From positions 186,409 to 250,408 of the forward strand of contig PTFA01000271.1 in NCBI GenBank assembly GCA_003342895.1: a stretch of DNA of 64,000 bases, read 5' to 3'. The translations under genes were made by a program, and so were the position numbers. How positions within the stretch are numbered: position 1 is the first letter of the stretch; every line of letters begins with the position of its first letter. Below are positions 40,386 through 53,064 of the stretch, piece after piece. The notes under the pieces were generated by a model that was given only the letters and a program-made list of their open reading frames with translations, was not told the origin of the DNA and made no database searches. The stretch comes from Casuarius casuarius. Its lineage: Eukaryota; Chordata; Aves; Casuariiformes; Casuariidae.

Positions 40386-42095
40386 TGGAAATTTTCAACT
40401 CTGCAAATGCAGCTGGGTGACTAATTTGTAGTGAATAATGTATCTGATGGCTTTCGCTACATTTGGGATTGACAGCAAACACATCACAACTTTAATTATT
40501 GGGAATGATTTGCTGAAATATTCAGCAGCTATTTTTGGTTCCTGCAGACTGTGCATGAAAAAGCTATTTAAAAGCCAGACTCTTCCCCCTCCACCCCCCA
40601 CCCCAGTCTCCTGGCTGGTCTCTTTGTTCCTGTACAAGCTTCTCCAAACAAGGCAATGGGACTGCTAGCATTGTGGCTCAGATAGTCTTGGTCAGGATTT
40701 CACATATGGGAGCCTGAAAAAGAAAGAGTTTGTACAAGTCTTCCTACCTGAACTCTGAGCAGAAATCATGAGGCGGGATCAGGACAGTGTCAGTTTGGCT
40801 CCTAGGGGCACTTGCAGAGCTGAGATGTTCCCATGTAACTGGAGTGGGATTCAGCAAGCTGGAAAATGAAGGGTTTGAGAGGTGGGGAAAGCTTTACAAA
40901 AATGATGCATCTCCTCCTGAATTGTTCACAGGCTTGAGAGTGCCAATACCTCAGGACTGGCCCTTGTGTTTTAGGCTGGGTGTTATTTGAATACTGCATA
41001 AGCAGGACCATCTGGGTAATCTTGTGACCCCTAGTGTAGGGAGTTACGCTGGTGTGGCCAGTTTGCCAGAACTACTGGAACCAGCTTTTGCCTCCCTGGC
41101 CACCTTCCCTTCCTTGCACCTTCCCACCTGTGTGCAACTTTGTATGCTGCCCACTGCTGCACAGTGGAGCTGGCCCTGGGTGATGCAGATGCTATAGGGA
41201 GAAACAGACTTATTCCCAAGACTTTCCCAATGAACAGGGCAGCAATAACATGCCATATAAATTTCCCATGTCATCTGCAGTGCAATCAAGGCAGCATCTT
41301 TAAAAAGGAATGGATAGGTATGAAGAAAAATGTGATTTTTCCTGAAGAACTGAAAGAGCAACTGGAAAGTGAGAGATGCAGGTATGGATCTGGCTGCTTT
41401 GCCCAGGCTTCTGTCAGCTGCTCTTTAAAATGTTTTGCTACCCTCTGGTGGCTTTCTGAGGATTTGTGCAGTACAGTCTTCATTCACTGTAAACTTCCTT
41501 GCCAACTTCTTATGTGAAAAGCATCGAGAAAGCTAGATCTGACTATGGATTTTTTTTACTGATTTCAAAGCAGCAGTACATTAATAACAGTCAGCTTTGT
41601 TTTCTTTTTTTTTCCCTTTTTATTTATATCCAGTCTCTTTTGGTTTAGAGTTGTAAATGCAAAGACAGCTTGGCTGGGAGCTTAAAATGAAAGAATAACA
41701 ACTTTGTATTTAGGTTTGTGGTGCAGTGGGACTGCTTGGTGTTTGGGAGTGATACTTCCTTGGCAACCCTGCAGAATGCAAGCCTGTGTCCTCTGCTTAG
41801 CTGCAGAGGACACAGAGTGAGTACCATTGTTGTCAATAATAGCAAAACTCCCATGATCTCCTGGAGCTCAGAATAGGACCTATTCAGTGTGCTGCAGGGC
41901 AGACCTCATATCTCCATCTTCCTTTTATTGTACCCCAGCTCTGAACTGGTGGGACCCCATGACACAGAGCACAGTGTGGTCTCTACTATGGAGTAAATTC
42001 TTGGCTGCTGTTCCATCTTCCCTGCTCTTTAATTTGTTCTACATTGTGGCTTCATAGCAGAGGAGTCGTATGTAGGGATTTGACTGATTTTACAA
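40386..42095. other. Non-coding stretch; no gene seen
   Basis: No supportable gene. An open frame of 125 codons on the plus strand (41140-41517) has no recognisable features. A C-rich tract lies around 40589-40605. Confidence 0.45.
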
Positions 42096-42099
42096 GAAA

Positions 42100-42515
42100 C
42101 TCCTTCCAGGCATTAATTCCCAAGTTACGGGGTCAGAGACCCTTGTGATCTTGGTCTAACCTGCTGCAGAGAACAGGTCATGGGACTGCCCTCAGTTGAC
42201 TCCTATTTGAGCTATAGCATAGAGTATATAAAACATCCTGTCTTGATTTAAAATTTTCTAGTGTTGGAAAATTCATCTTGTTAAATTGTTCCTATGTTTT
42301 ATACCATCACTATTACCTCACTTCTCTTTATTCTGAATTTGTTTAGTTTCAGCTTCCAGCTTTGAGTGGTTCTATTAGCTTGAGAGTTTGCAAAGCCCCG
42401 TATTGCCAAAACTGTCTTGTGTAGGAATTCATGGTATTGATCAAGTTGCTCCCTAAAGTGCCCTTTGTTAAGCTAGGCAGATGGAGCTCTGAAAGGCTCT
42501 TTGGTTGTAAGAAAT
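42100..42515 (-). repeat. CR1 LINE 3' fragment
   Basis: This is the clearest inverted CR1 in the window. The plus strand reads in order GATCTTGGTCTAACCTGCTG, AGCTATAGCATAGAGTATAT, CATCCTGTCTTGATTTAAAA, GTGTTGGAAAATTCATCTTG, TTAAATTGTTCCTATG, TCTGAATTTGTTTAGTTTCA and GCTTCCAGCTTTGAGTG. It continues through TGATCAAGTTGCTCCC and CTTTGTTAAGCTAGGCAGAT to GAGCTCTGAAAGGCTC. The order matches the complement of the CR1 3' UTR and the end of the reverse-transcriptase frame. It is 5'-truncated and non-coding. Confidence 0.9.
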
Positions 42516-42519
42516 GAAA

Positions 42520-45500
42520 AGTTAAGAAAATTATCAACTGAAGAGTTGTGGGATGTGAAGCTGGTGTGCAACAGCACAAATTCATTGCATAGAAGGCACA
42601 AAAGCAGCCACATAAAGGCACTGTTGGAGAGTGTGCAGTTTTCCTTAGGCATGTCTGCTTTGGCTATTTCTAGAGTTCACAAACTCAAAACACAGGCAGG
42701 ATTTATATAGTCTTTCAAAGTAATATCTACTTGTAAGAGTCCTGCAGAGACTGAGGTTTAACAAGGGATGACTTGAAATATAAGAGCATTTGTTTTACGT
42801 TTTTTTGTAAATCAACTGTGTTGAGGTTTTGTGGGATGTAGGCTGCTCTGCTGAATGATTGTTGCTAGCTTCTTATGCTGCTCAATTCACAATACATTTT
42901 AAAACCAGCTCCATCCATTTCCTGCCCTGCAGAGATTTGGAGTGGAGAGCACCTAGTGCCTTTTGTACTTGTATCAGGATTAGCCTACAAAAGCCCTGAG
43001 AGAGAGTAAAAGCTCAGGTCTTCTGGAACAGGAGGAGTGTAAGCACAGCTAGAAGGCCAACTTAAAGGAGAGAAAAGATTTATGTGGTTCAGGCTGGGGA
43101 GTGGGATACAGTAGGTTTGGTTACCACAATCACAGAATATGTTGTGACAACAGACAGCCCAGCTGTTTCTGTGGTTTGACTTCCATCAGGCCAATCCTGT
43201 TTTAAAACCACTCCAAATGCTGCAGGAGATGATGGAAAGGCAGTCATTGTAGAGGTGTGGGAGATGCTTTTAGGTTTCAGAGTTGTCTCTTTTTGGGAGG
43301 GTGTCTGAGTCCAGTGCTTGGGACCAGCAGTCCTCAGTGCAAAGCCCACTATTAGTACAGTGCCTTTCACAATCATGTGGGCTGCTTGTGTGAAGCTCCA
43401 GGGGCTGCTTATTTCAATTCTGCCGCAATATCCTGTCTTGTGAAGAAGGGACAGAAATGCCAACCTCAGTGTGCTCTCCACTCCAAACCTCTGCCAGGTT
43501 GTGAAATGCCAGGGCACATAGTAAGGATTTGTTAACCTTGTACGCAGCTGCTATGGAGACAGCCCTGCTGTTGATGTTCAGCATCCCCAATCCATCTTCC
43601 TGTGTTGATGCTTTCAAAACCAAAGAGATGTTTTAAACTGATACCAGTAGTCATAGGTATGCCTTACATGGTCTTTTGCAGCCAGATGCAAACTTGCCTG
43701 GGATGTGTTTTTGGCTGGCCTCAGTCTGGTTCAAGACTGCAGGCTTGGTGACTGAGCTGATGCATCCAGTCTCTCAGCTCATCTAAATAGCTAAGTGTAG
43801 TGCTCTGCTGACAGAGTTGCATGGCTTCAGGACTGGGGACAGTTTGCTTCCACCCCACTCAAGGAAACTGCTCTCCTCCCAGCAGCAGAGTGTGTAGACC
43901 CTTTTAAAAGCAGGCATATGCAGCAGCCTTTGCGACACACCTAACCTCTTGGGTTCAGAGGCTAAGTGGATGGCAAAGAGCAAGAGATAGAGAAGGCTTC
44001 AACTGAGGCATTTTACAAAGCACTGCAAAATTGCTTATTTCCAACCTCCACCTCAATCCAGTCAGGTCACTGCTCATCCTAGAGGAAGATGAGATGCAAA
44101 CTGACAGACCCACAGCAATGCAGCAAGGAAGAGATGCTAGGATGTCTGTGAGCACTGCTGCAGCGGGGACTCAGGACTGCTGCACTCCATGTTACAGAGC
44201 TAGTATGGGTAGTAGCAAAAGGAGGTTTTCCCTGGATCATCAGGAAAGTGTTTTCCCAACCAGATATGGGGGTATAGCTGTGATAACTGAGAGCTCCTAG
44301 AAGCTGTAGCATTGCAACACATTGACAATAGAGACCCTTTTTGTGCAAGAAAACCTCTTCCCCAGCTGTCTATATAATAGTGCATAAAAAAAGATCTGAA
44401 TAACCAAAGAAAGAAATGTTGCATAACTTACTACTGCTGGAGGAGAGGGAAAGAGGCAAAGAAGGGAAAAGAGCTCTCTCTATCCTTAAAAGCCAGCTCT
44501 CTCCATCAGTTTTGGAAACAAAATTGCCTGTGGTTAGCAAATAACAATTCCATCTAAAAGCCTCACCAGTGGGGTCTGGGTCCAGTGTAGTGAGGGGGAA
44601 AACACACTCTTGAAGCTACACTCCTCTCTGTTTTTCAGGGCACTGCACCCTCATTCTGTGAGTGCATCAGATGACTTTCCCAAAAGGCACTTTGGGGATG
44701 TAGCCTACATCTCTGGAAGGAACTGAATGGGGAACATGTCTCTGCTAATGAAAGCTGCAGCCAGAAATAAGAGTTCTGGAAGTTTAAAACTAGGTTAAAA
44801 GCAGTGAGCAACGGAAAGCAGCTGAAGATGGAGTGGGTTAAAGAGCTCTTGAGCATTAGACGGTGGGATGGCTTTTCCTCCCTCCAAACTCCTGGGTAGT
44901 GCAGTTCTGGCAGACTGACAGGGCTTCTGGGGTGAGCTGTCACAAGATGCTTTAGCTTGTTGGGTTTTTTCCCTTAGCTTTTTATTTTTAGTCAAATTCT
45001 CTGTTAACACACTAGTAACCCCTACTGTTACCAGTAATCAAAGGCCCATTTCAGTGCAATTATTAAATAATGGAAAAGTGCCTATAGTTTTACAAGCTGA
45101 TAGTATGACTTATGACCCTTAACCATGCAGAAGGCTTGCCAGCTCAACCCTATACCACCAAAGGAGAAAACTTCTTTAAACGCTTATGATCCCTAAGTTG
45201 TGGTCATAGTCTTTGTGTAAAGAATAATAATCAGCTGAGACTCCCACAACAAACCTTTTCTCCCTTTTTCCAGTAAGACTGGAGAGGTCTGTATAACCTG
45301 TTTTATCTCCTGTGTCACAAAACTGCTGTACTGCACTGCGTACAGGAATGGCATCCTTGTAACTCCTGCCTAGTTCCAACTACTAGGTCCTGTCTTTCAA
45401 GAGCATTTGTAGCGTGGGAAGATCTTGAGAGCAGTACTAGCATGAAAGGGTAGTCAAGGGTACTGCTCCTTGCAAAACTGGTGCTGGCTGTTTTACGTTC

Positions 45501-46505
45501 TATAACTTCTTGTGATGTGCAAGAGAAGGAGCTCTGTGTGCAGCATTTTGTGCCTACACTGTTTCCTGACCTGGGGCTGAACCATTGCATGTTTATTTAA
45601 CTTAGCTATTTTCATGATTTTCTGATGGGTGGGTGAGTGCTTCTCAGCAGAGAGATGGAATTACAAAGAAATCTTGAAGGAGTATAAAATGTGAAATGGG
45701 GAGAAAAAGGAGGTTGGAATATTAAATGCATGTAGCACAGTCTTCGTGAAGCACAGTGCAAGCACAGCTGCTGCACGGCAGGCTGGCCAAGTCCGGCACG
45801 TGCTGATCTCCATTCGTCCTAGTCAGTGTAAACATCCCTGAGAGAAATGGTAATTGGCCTCTGCAGGAACCCTGCATTAGCATCCCTTGGTGAGAAAGAC
45901 ACAAAGGAAGAGATCATAGTGCACCACAGAAATGACCCAATAGTTTCTACAACGCAAGGACCTATTTGGGGAACAGGCTGAGGAGGAGTAGAAGGAAGAG
46001 ACTTTAAAATGAGAGATTATCTAGGCACTGCTCCATCCTTGCAGATCAGTGCAGGCTTTTCCTTATGACTCGTTCCCCTGGAATTGTTCTGTTCCAGTTT
46101 TAGCTGCTCAGAGACTATTCCACAGGCTGGAGCAGACGTCAGCTCAGAGATTGTTCCTGATTATTAATTTACTCTGCCTTAATGTAGGCCCATTACCAGG
46201 CACTTCCCCTGGTGGTCTGCAAGTAAAGCTAGTGTCTGTTCTGCTTCTCATCAAAGGCAGCTGCATATTTCACCTGCAGTCCAGGGGGCTATTGTGCTTT
46301 TTGTGCTTGCTGAGAAATGTCCCCTCTTCATTTGGTCTAGATAAACAGGCAAAGAGGCGGCTCTGGTTTCAGTCAGCTCCCTCCTACCTGAGACCAGAGA
46401 TACTCTACAAACAGGCAGGGAGGTCAGTGTAGGGATGGCTGAGCAGGGGGTGTCATGCACAGGTCCCTCTGCTAGAGACCTGCCTGCCCCACCGCTGTCA
46501 TGGGG
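42520..46505. other. Non-coding stretch; no gene seen
   Basis: No supportable gene. A 142-codon minus-strand frame at 43089-43517, rich in Ser/Thr in its second half, is the longest open frame in this non-island part apart from one of 157 codons at 9385-9858. It lacks splice sites or known motifs. A TCF/LEF-like ATCAAAGG lies in an AT-rich cluster near 45020-45080. Confidence 0.45.
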
Positions 46506-46509
46506 AGGG

Positions 46510-46680
46510 ACTGATTTGCTCCCAAAGAACCGCAGCCACGCTCAGTCTGGCGTGCATCTGTCGATGCCAGCAGGAAACACCCTTCTCCACTTCCCAAGTT
46601 AGTAATTGTTTGTACTCTGGGGAAAGGCAGCCTAATTATTTCAGATGGACGGAGGCCTGAGAGCCCCACTTTTATGAGCT
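46510..46680. promoter_or_regulatory. Possible conserved non-coding element
   Basis: Five or more CpGs survive here (AACCGCAGCCACGCTC, CTGGCGTGCATC, GTCGATGCC, GGACGGAGG), beside TTAGTAATTGTTTGTAC and CCTAATTATTTCAG, which are homeodomain- and forkhead-like. Non-repetitive and not coding in any frame. Inferred enhancer-type element. Confidence 0.3.
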
Positions 46681-46689
46681 CTTTAAGAA

Positions 46690-48380
46690 GGTATCTTGAA
46701 CAGTATGTCCCATGAGAACATCAGCTGGAGAATCATACTTCTGCTTTCACCTGCTTTTCTCCACATAGGTTGATTTGGCAGTAATCCTCTTGGACATTTG
46801 TGTTCATGTCTTACAGCTCTCACTGTAATCAAAAAGGTGATTGAGGGAGCAGGGAGAAAGGCTTTTCTCTGTCCTGCCTTGCTCTCAATTGTCATCACTG
46901 CTGTAAAAGTGTAGCAAATAAAAAATGGGGAACCAGATCTCTTGTTATTAGTCTCTTCTCCCCTTTTCCCATGTGTAACAGTGCAACTGATGCAATTCCA
47001 CCCTGCAGGGCTGGACCAGAGTGCTTTTATGTGGTGCTAAGTGATGCTGAATTCTTTAGGGTTTCACTGTGGCTTGACACCAAGCACAATGGAATGAAAA
47101 AGATGATATGACTGATTGTTACTGTAACTCAGCAGGGGAAAAGGGAAAGAACCCCCCCCTCCCCCCAGGAGCCAGCCTTTCCACCCTTGCACCCTCAAAT
47201 GACTTGTGCTGCCTAGTGGTGTGCCTGGTACTGCAGTCAGGAACTCATGGCTCTGCCACTGTGAAAAGTGAAGAGCTAAACCTGTCTTTTAACAACAAGC
47301 TGTCCTGGTGAGGCCTAAGGAAGGAAGAGCTGGGATCAGGGCATTGAGAAGCAGCGGGACTGGCTCTGCTCTTGGACAGGAGCCTGAGGGAGGTGGGAGC
47401 ACAGGTTCCCACCAAGAGGGGTGAACTTTGCTCAGCACTGGGGGCTTCGAAAGCAATGTGTGAGGAATGAGCAATAACCAGAGCACAGGCAATGCTTGAG
47501 CTCTGCCTGCTGTAGCCTGCATCCCCCCAAAAGCATGGCTGCTGTGCACGAATGCCTCGCTGTTTGGGTCAGCCCATGCTGGAGAGAGGGACTGCAAAGC
47601 AAAACCTGGAGGGTTTGGGAAAGAAGTGTACAGAGCTGGAATTAATATGGACCCCTTTTTCTTCACAAAACGACCAAAGCTTCCCTCTCCCTGATACACC
47701 AGCCCCAACCCAGACCTATGAGGACCTTCTCCATATAAGCTGTGATTGCTCTTAGCTCGGGAGTGTTGAGCTAGTGTTCCCTAGATCTGAGTCATCCTGC
47801 TAAATCTGTGCACAGCAGCTGGGTAACAAGGGAGTGGGGGATGGAGGTCTCCTATGGGAGCCAGGATAACAATGAAGGAATTGAAATGATGGAGAAAAGA
47901 TGAGTCAAGCCTTCGAGTGTTGGTTTTGAAAGTGGGGCTTGCCTTCTAAATAACCAGGTGGAGCAAAGGAAAGGCCTTATGGCTCCTTCTGCTGTCTGGA
48001 AAATGTATAACACCTATGGAGAGTTTGTGAACCACAATATTTTGTAGTTCAGGTTGCCTCTGTGTTGGAGGTTAGGCAAGTGCTAGTTGGAAGAAACTGT
48101 TTTAGCAGTGGTCTGGGGATCAATGCAAGAGACTTAAGAGCATACTTGGAACATTTTTGCTTTGATTGGCCATTTCTCCCCATCAAAACTACTGCTTTGC
48201 TATTGGATTTGTGGGGTACATCTTTTTGGGAATGGGGGATGATGGCTATGCTGCTTCTTGCTTGTGAATACACTATAGCTGGTAGGATTACTCATGCAAG
48301 GACAGAAATGCTGCTGGGGGCTAAGCAGCACCGAGTCCTCAGGACACCTGATGTCTGTACTTGTGGTTTTCAATTCTGCA
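46690..48380. other. Non-coding stretch; no gene seen
   Basis: No supportable gene. A C-rich homopolymer-like tract with one T interruption lies at 47152-47166. Confidence 0.45.
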
Positions 48381-48387
48381 GGTATTT

Positions 48388-48440
48388 TTTTCATCTGAGG
48401 ATTGCAAAGCACTTCACAGACTTCCTGAAACTTAACACTG
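48388..48440 (-). repeat. MIR-type SINE 3'-end fragment
   Basis: TTTCATCTGAGGATTGCAAA, then GCACTTCACAGACTTCCTGA and AACTTAACAC resemble the complement of the amniote MIR-type 3' region, where a GGATCTCAAAGCGCTTTACA word is followed by AATTAAGCCTCACAAC. Short but rather distinctive. Confidence 0.5.
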
Positions 48441-48444
48441 CCAT

Positions 48445-51400
48445 TATGTGGCACTTGTTTTGATGATGTCTGTGGCTGTCCCAATGTAAATAGATATAAG
48501 GCTAATGTAGGACTGGCTTGAAGTCGAACAGGTCCTGCAGAGTGGATACAGCAGCTCTGCCAATGGCCTCACTAGATAACATGCTGTGGTGGCTTTTCTT
48601 AAGTAGCCTGAGAAGGTTCAGTGCTAAACCTTTTGCAGCCAATTCCCCTGCCAATCCTTTTCTTAGTCAATTCTGCTGCTGCAGTTACAGCTTTAGCCTG
48701 TGTTGTGCTGGGCTGGTCCATCACCTGTGCCTTGTGGATGGTCTGGATTTTGAACTTTGCTCTCAGGAAGTGGAAAGCCAGATGCAGATTGACCTCTGAG
48801 GCATTCAGCAATACCATGTGCATGTTTCCCTGCTGAGAGAGTAACATCTTACTTATTTATCTGTTCACATGTAATTAGTTGCCTCCCGTATTTTATTTCC
48901 TTCTTAGTTTCCCAGACTGGTTCATTCAAACGTTCAACTCTTGTGATTTCCTCTTTCTTGCTGTGCTGCATAGCAGACTTCATTAAAATGATGCTTCATC
49001 TTTCACTTGAACACCTTTCATTCCCAGTTTTGCCAGATTATGCTTGCTTTGAGATGGGACTTGCTGGAATCTTTCTTCTAACATAAGTGAAATATCGCCA
49101 GCTGCTGAGAAAAGTTTTACCTTCCTGTAAGGGAGCAGGATTTCCTAAGGGCTGATTATCAGTCTAAGCCTCAGTCCATACCAGCATCATTCTTATTTTC
49201 AGCAGAAGCAGAACAAGACCATTACTGAGTATGTCACAAGTCAACAATGATTCCTGTCTCTGGGAGCCAGCAGTGTTACCTGTCACTGGCATGATTATTG
49301 CAAACTGGTGTTGCTAACTCTTAGAAGATTTATTTCCTTTCTTAAATCCCTAAGCCATTATATAAGAATTACAACCTGATGTTTTTAAATATTTTTTTGG
49401 TTCTAATGGCTGCAAAGAAAAGCTGAGAACATAAAACCTTAAAAGACCCTAAACTGTGAATCAAATGTAAAAAAGAACCTCATATGTGTATTATGATTTG
49501 GTTTCATCCTTGTTAGTACAGAATGGAGGAGATGGATCTGTCCTGTGGCTGGCAGTGTTTGAGCCTGGTAGTACTGATTGCTTTCACTATTTGTCCTGCA
49601 ACTATGAACAGCAAAAAGCATCCCATTTCATGTGAAGCCAGTTTGATATGCTGTGTCTCTGGTATGCATGGGTCAGCTGGGAGGTGTGGGTTTACCATAG
49701 GGAGAAGGGAAGGACTGAAGAGACTTTTTTCCCTTACTGAGACCAATTCCCTGCTGCAAGGATAGTGTATTGGCATTCCCAGAGCAGCGCCGCAGCTCCC
49801 ACACAGAGATGGGACATTGCCTGGGACTGTGCACAGTTTCAGAGCTGCAGCAGCAGTGTGCAAGGTGTAACTCAGATGGGAGTTAGATTCTTTGCTGTTC
49901 ACACCCATGTCAGCCCAGCATTCCTGGGTACTCCTCAATTGTCAAGTTTTATGTAAGAAATTTATGGAAGTGTTTTTGATAAGGTCAAAACTTTTAATTA
50001 CTTTACTGAAATATTTTTGACACTATTATGAAAATAAAGTAGAAATACCTTAGAGAAGGTAATTTCAAGGAAAAATAATGGATATGTTGATTTTTGGAGC
50101 ATGTGCTCAAAGTCACAATGTTTGCTGAGAACATTCTAAAGATCTCTCCTGTTTGTTAGCTCTCCTACACTGTAGTGAGGACTGCACTGCATGAGACGTT
50201 TTCAGAAAAAAAGATTCCTAGGCAAACATTTCTCTAAACTAAGTTTATCTAAAAATTGTATGCAATTGGAAGTCCTATCCTGAGGGTGGGATTTTAAGGT
50301 TGGCTCTTATGAAGGCCTTGTAAATCCAGCCGTTAGTTCTCCTGAAACATGAACTTTCCTTCAAATATATAGCTATAACTACTCTGTATTATTATTATTT
50401 AATGCCCAACTTCTGTGTCTTTTTAGCCTTCAGAACCATCAGAGACAACCTGCGTGGGTCTGGTAAAGATGCTGATGCTTTAGAGATGCTACACTGGAGG
50501 CATTGGGAGTTGCATACTACAGAATAGTGGGTTTGCCAGTACAATCTGCATTTAAAATGTATCTCTGCTCTTCAGCCACCATGGCCAGCTAATGAGTGAG
50601 GGTCTGTCTGAACAGTAGTGCCCCAGCAGTAAATGACTTTACTGTGATTTGAGAAGCTGTGAATTGGAGCAGAAAACACTTCTTGTATCATCATTCCCAA
50701 GGCAGGGAGTTGGGCCGGCAAGTACTTGCTTGTCTAGATGACTCTGCCAGATGTGTTGTATTAGCATGCCATAATAAATACACTTCAACTCTGGACTTCG
50801 GTAAAAGGTGGTATTAGTGTCACTGGAAGCAGGCAGATAGGGACGTTCATGCTTTCACTGATGTTGCGCCTGACCTCAGATACACCCCTGAACATCAGGA
50901 ATGAGTTTGCTGGAGAAGAGGGATTTGGCTCTTGCAGAGGTGGTCTATTATACTTGCCCTCAGACAATCTCCTTTGTTAAGCCTCTCTGCCTTTCCCTGT
51001 GAAATAGGTGGTTTAGTCACATTCTTAGACAAGGGAAGTGGCCTGCCACTTGTTCCTGCCACTGTTTCATGCAGTGAATCACTGGGAAGCCATGAGCACA
51101 TCCTGGTCTAATCTGGAAGATGTACCTGTTTCATCACTGGTCTTCAGCGGCTTTGCCTTGGTCCTGCAGCCGGGGGGAACCAGCAAGCGATGCCCTCCAG
51201 CAGCCGTGAGAGCTGGTGAGGGCAGAGCTGCCTGCTGGGCAGCCAGCTGCCCACTGGCAGTCTGCTGAAGGCAAAGGTGCTAACAGATGTGGCCATCTGA
51301 CAGGCAGGGCCCTCCGCCCACTAGCTTGCTTACTTGCCTGCCTCAAAAGTCTCTTGGCACGACTGCAAGCTGTTGCCCTCTAAGCATGGGTCATGTCTCA

Positions 51401-52205
51401 GGCAAAGCTATCTTTGCCCACTGTGGATTAATAAACTCAGGGTCAGAACTTCACTGTGGTGACCATATTATGTCCTTTAATCTGCTTTCCTCTCTCACCA
51501 ACCTCTGAGGCTGCAGGGACTGACAGATAGAGAAGGGTTCTCCTGCCTTCCTGCACAGTTTCTGCCCCTCATTGATGGGCTGTGGAGACAGCTCATATGC
51601 TGAAAAAGCAAGTGGAGCTGGCAGAATAGCTGCACCTGCCAAGGAAGCACCTCTGGAAGGCAGTTGTGCTACTCTTGGGTGCAAAGGGCAATTTGGGGAG
51701 TAGTGTGGCAACATTTTAGGGTTTTCTCTGGAATTCAGCCATCATCAAAAAAAAAAAAAAAAAAAAATCACAGCCCCCACCCTTTACTCTAGGGGGCTCA
51801 GGACTGATGCCCTGGGGAAGGGACAGCATGGCTCCTGCAGGTGATATCATGCCTCCCAAATCCCTTGCCATTCCCTGAGCATCTGGATGAAGGTGATCCA
51901 GTTGAAGTTGTGTGCTTGGATTTCTAAAATGCTTCTTTTCCTGGGTCCTTCACCAGGGGTTTCCCTTAAAGAAAAAAGGCCAGTTCCCACAGAGGGGGGA
52001 AATTACTGGTAGAGAGAAACAGGACTGTGTTGTCCATCTTGAAGAGCGAGGGGATGGGGAAGAGAGAGAGAGTTGCTGATCAAAAAAATAATAATTTGGA
52101 GTAGGAAAAACAGATGTGGACAGCACAGAGTTGGAGAAGGATCTCCTGAATGCTGAGTGTGTGGTGAACTAACTCCAGTATAAATAAAAGGAGTGCAGAG
52201 CAATG
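48445..52205. other. Non-coding stretch; no gene seen
   Basis: No supportable gene. A run of 21 A lies at 51747-51767 without a recognisable element attached, and a short GA tract near 52060-52072. Open frames at 51030-51720 on both strands follow local G+C richness. Confidence 0.45.
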
Positions 52206-52214
52206 TACCTATGG

Positions 52215-53060
52215 GGTGTGTGTGGGAACGATTCAAGGGCCCGCATGGTCAGGGATACTACTTTGGCCTTTTCATTTCTGGAGAAAGATCTCAGGGATAC
52301 TGTGGATCACTCTTAAAGTGCTAGCTCAGCAGAAGCAGGAAGAAATCACCGGGAAAAGGAATAGAGAGCAAATAGAAGCTATCACTCTGCATGCTAGAAA
52401 TCCCTAATGCACTCACACCTTGAATGCTGTGTGCAGTTCTAGTTATCCTGTCTCAAAAAAATGGAATAGAACTAGAAAAGACACAGGAAATGGCGACAAG
52501 GTCAATGGAGTGTGCAGAATAGCTGCTGTCCAGGGAGAGATGAAATAGATCAGGCATTTTCAGATGTCTTCAGAAATGAAACAATTGAGAGGGGAAATAC
52601 AACAAAGGCATGAAATCACGACTGTCATGGAGAACATGAAATTACCATTTCACAATATAACTACTAAAGTGAGCATTTAATGGAACTATCAAGAAGTGAT
52701 TTTATACAGGTGAAAGTTTTCTCAGTGTGTGATTAACCCGTAGAACTCTTTGTTAAAGGATGGTGAGGATGCCAAAAGCACTAGTGGACTCAAAAGCCAA
52801 TTAGAAAAACTTGTTGCAAAAAAAAAAAAAAAAAAAAAAAAAAACATCGAGGGTTATGTAACTTGATGTGAGATGTCCTATCACTAGGACATCTCAAAGC
52901 TGCAGGGCACTGGAAGCTGGGAGTAGATACTGATGGAAGAAGTGCTGTATGGCCTCTTTACTGCCCTCTTTTCTAGAGCATCTATTCCAAGTCATGGAAA
53001 GGGGCATGTTGTAAATGTTCTTATGCATGACTTTTGTGGAATAAGTTGCTACTTAGTGTG
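52215..53060 (+). repeat. CR1 LINE 3' fragment with poly(A) insertion
   Basis: CR1 hallmarks in order on the plus strand include GCTAGAAATCCCTAATGCAC, then TTGAATGCTGTGTGCAGTTC, TAGTTATCCTGTCTCAAAAA, AGAACTAGAAAAGACACAGG, AAATGGCGACAAGGTCAATG and AGGCATGAAATCACGACTGT. They continue with GATTAACCCGTAGAACTCTT, GGATGGTGAGGATGCCAAAA, CTCAAAAGCCAATTAGAAAA and, after a run of 27 A (52818-52844), GGAAGCTGGGAGTAGATACT. This covers the end of the reverse-transcriptase frame and the 3' UTR. The A run sits where the family has ordinary sequence, so it expanded or was inserted later. The frame is broken. Confidence 0.85.
52869..52896. repeat. Perfect inverted repeat (11-bp arms, 6-nt loop)
   Basis: The arms TGAGATGTCCT and AGGACATCTCA are exact reverse complements around ATCACT. 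The hairpin lies inside the CR1 3' part, 25 bases after the run of 27 A. Confidence 0.9.
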
Positions 53061-53064
53061 GTAT

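Noticed and set aside
43089..43517. 142-codon minus-strand frame rich in Ser/Thr
   Set aside because: Suggestive of a mucin-like stretch, but without splice sites, signal peptide or recognisable motif; it fits a chance frame.
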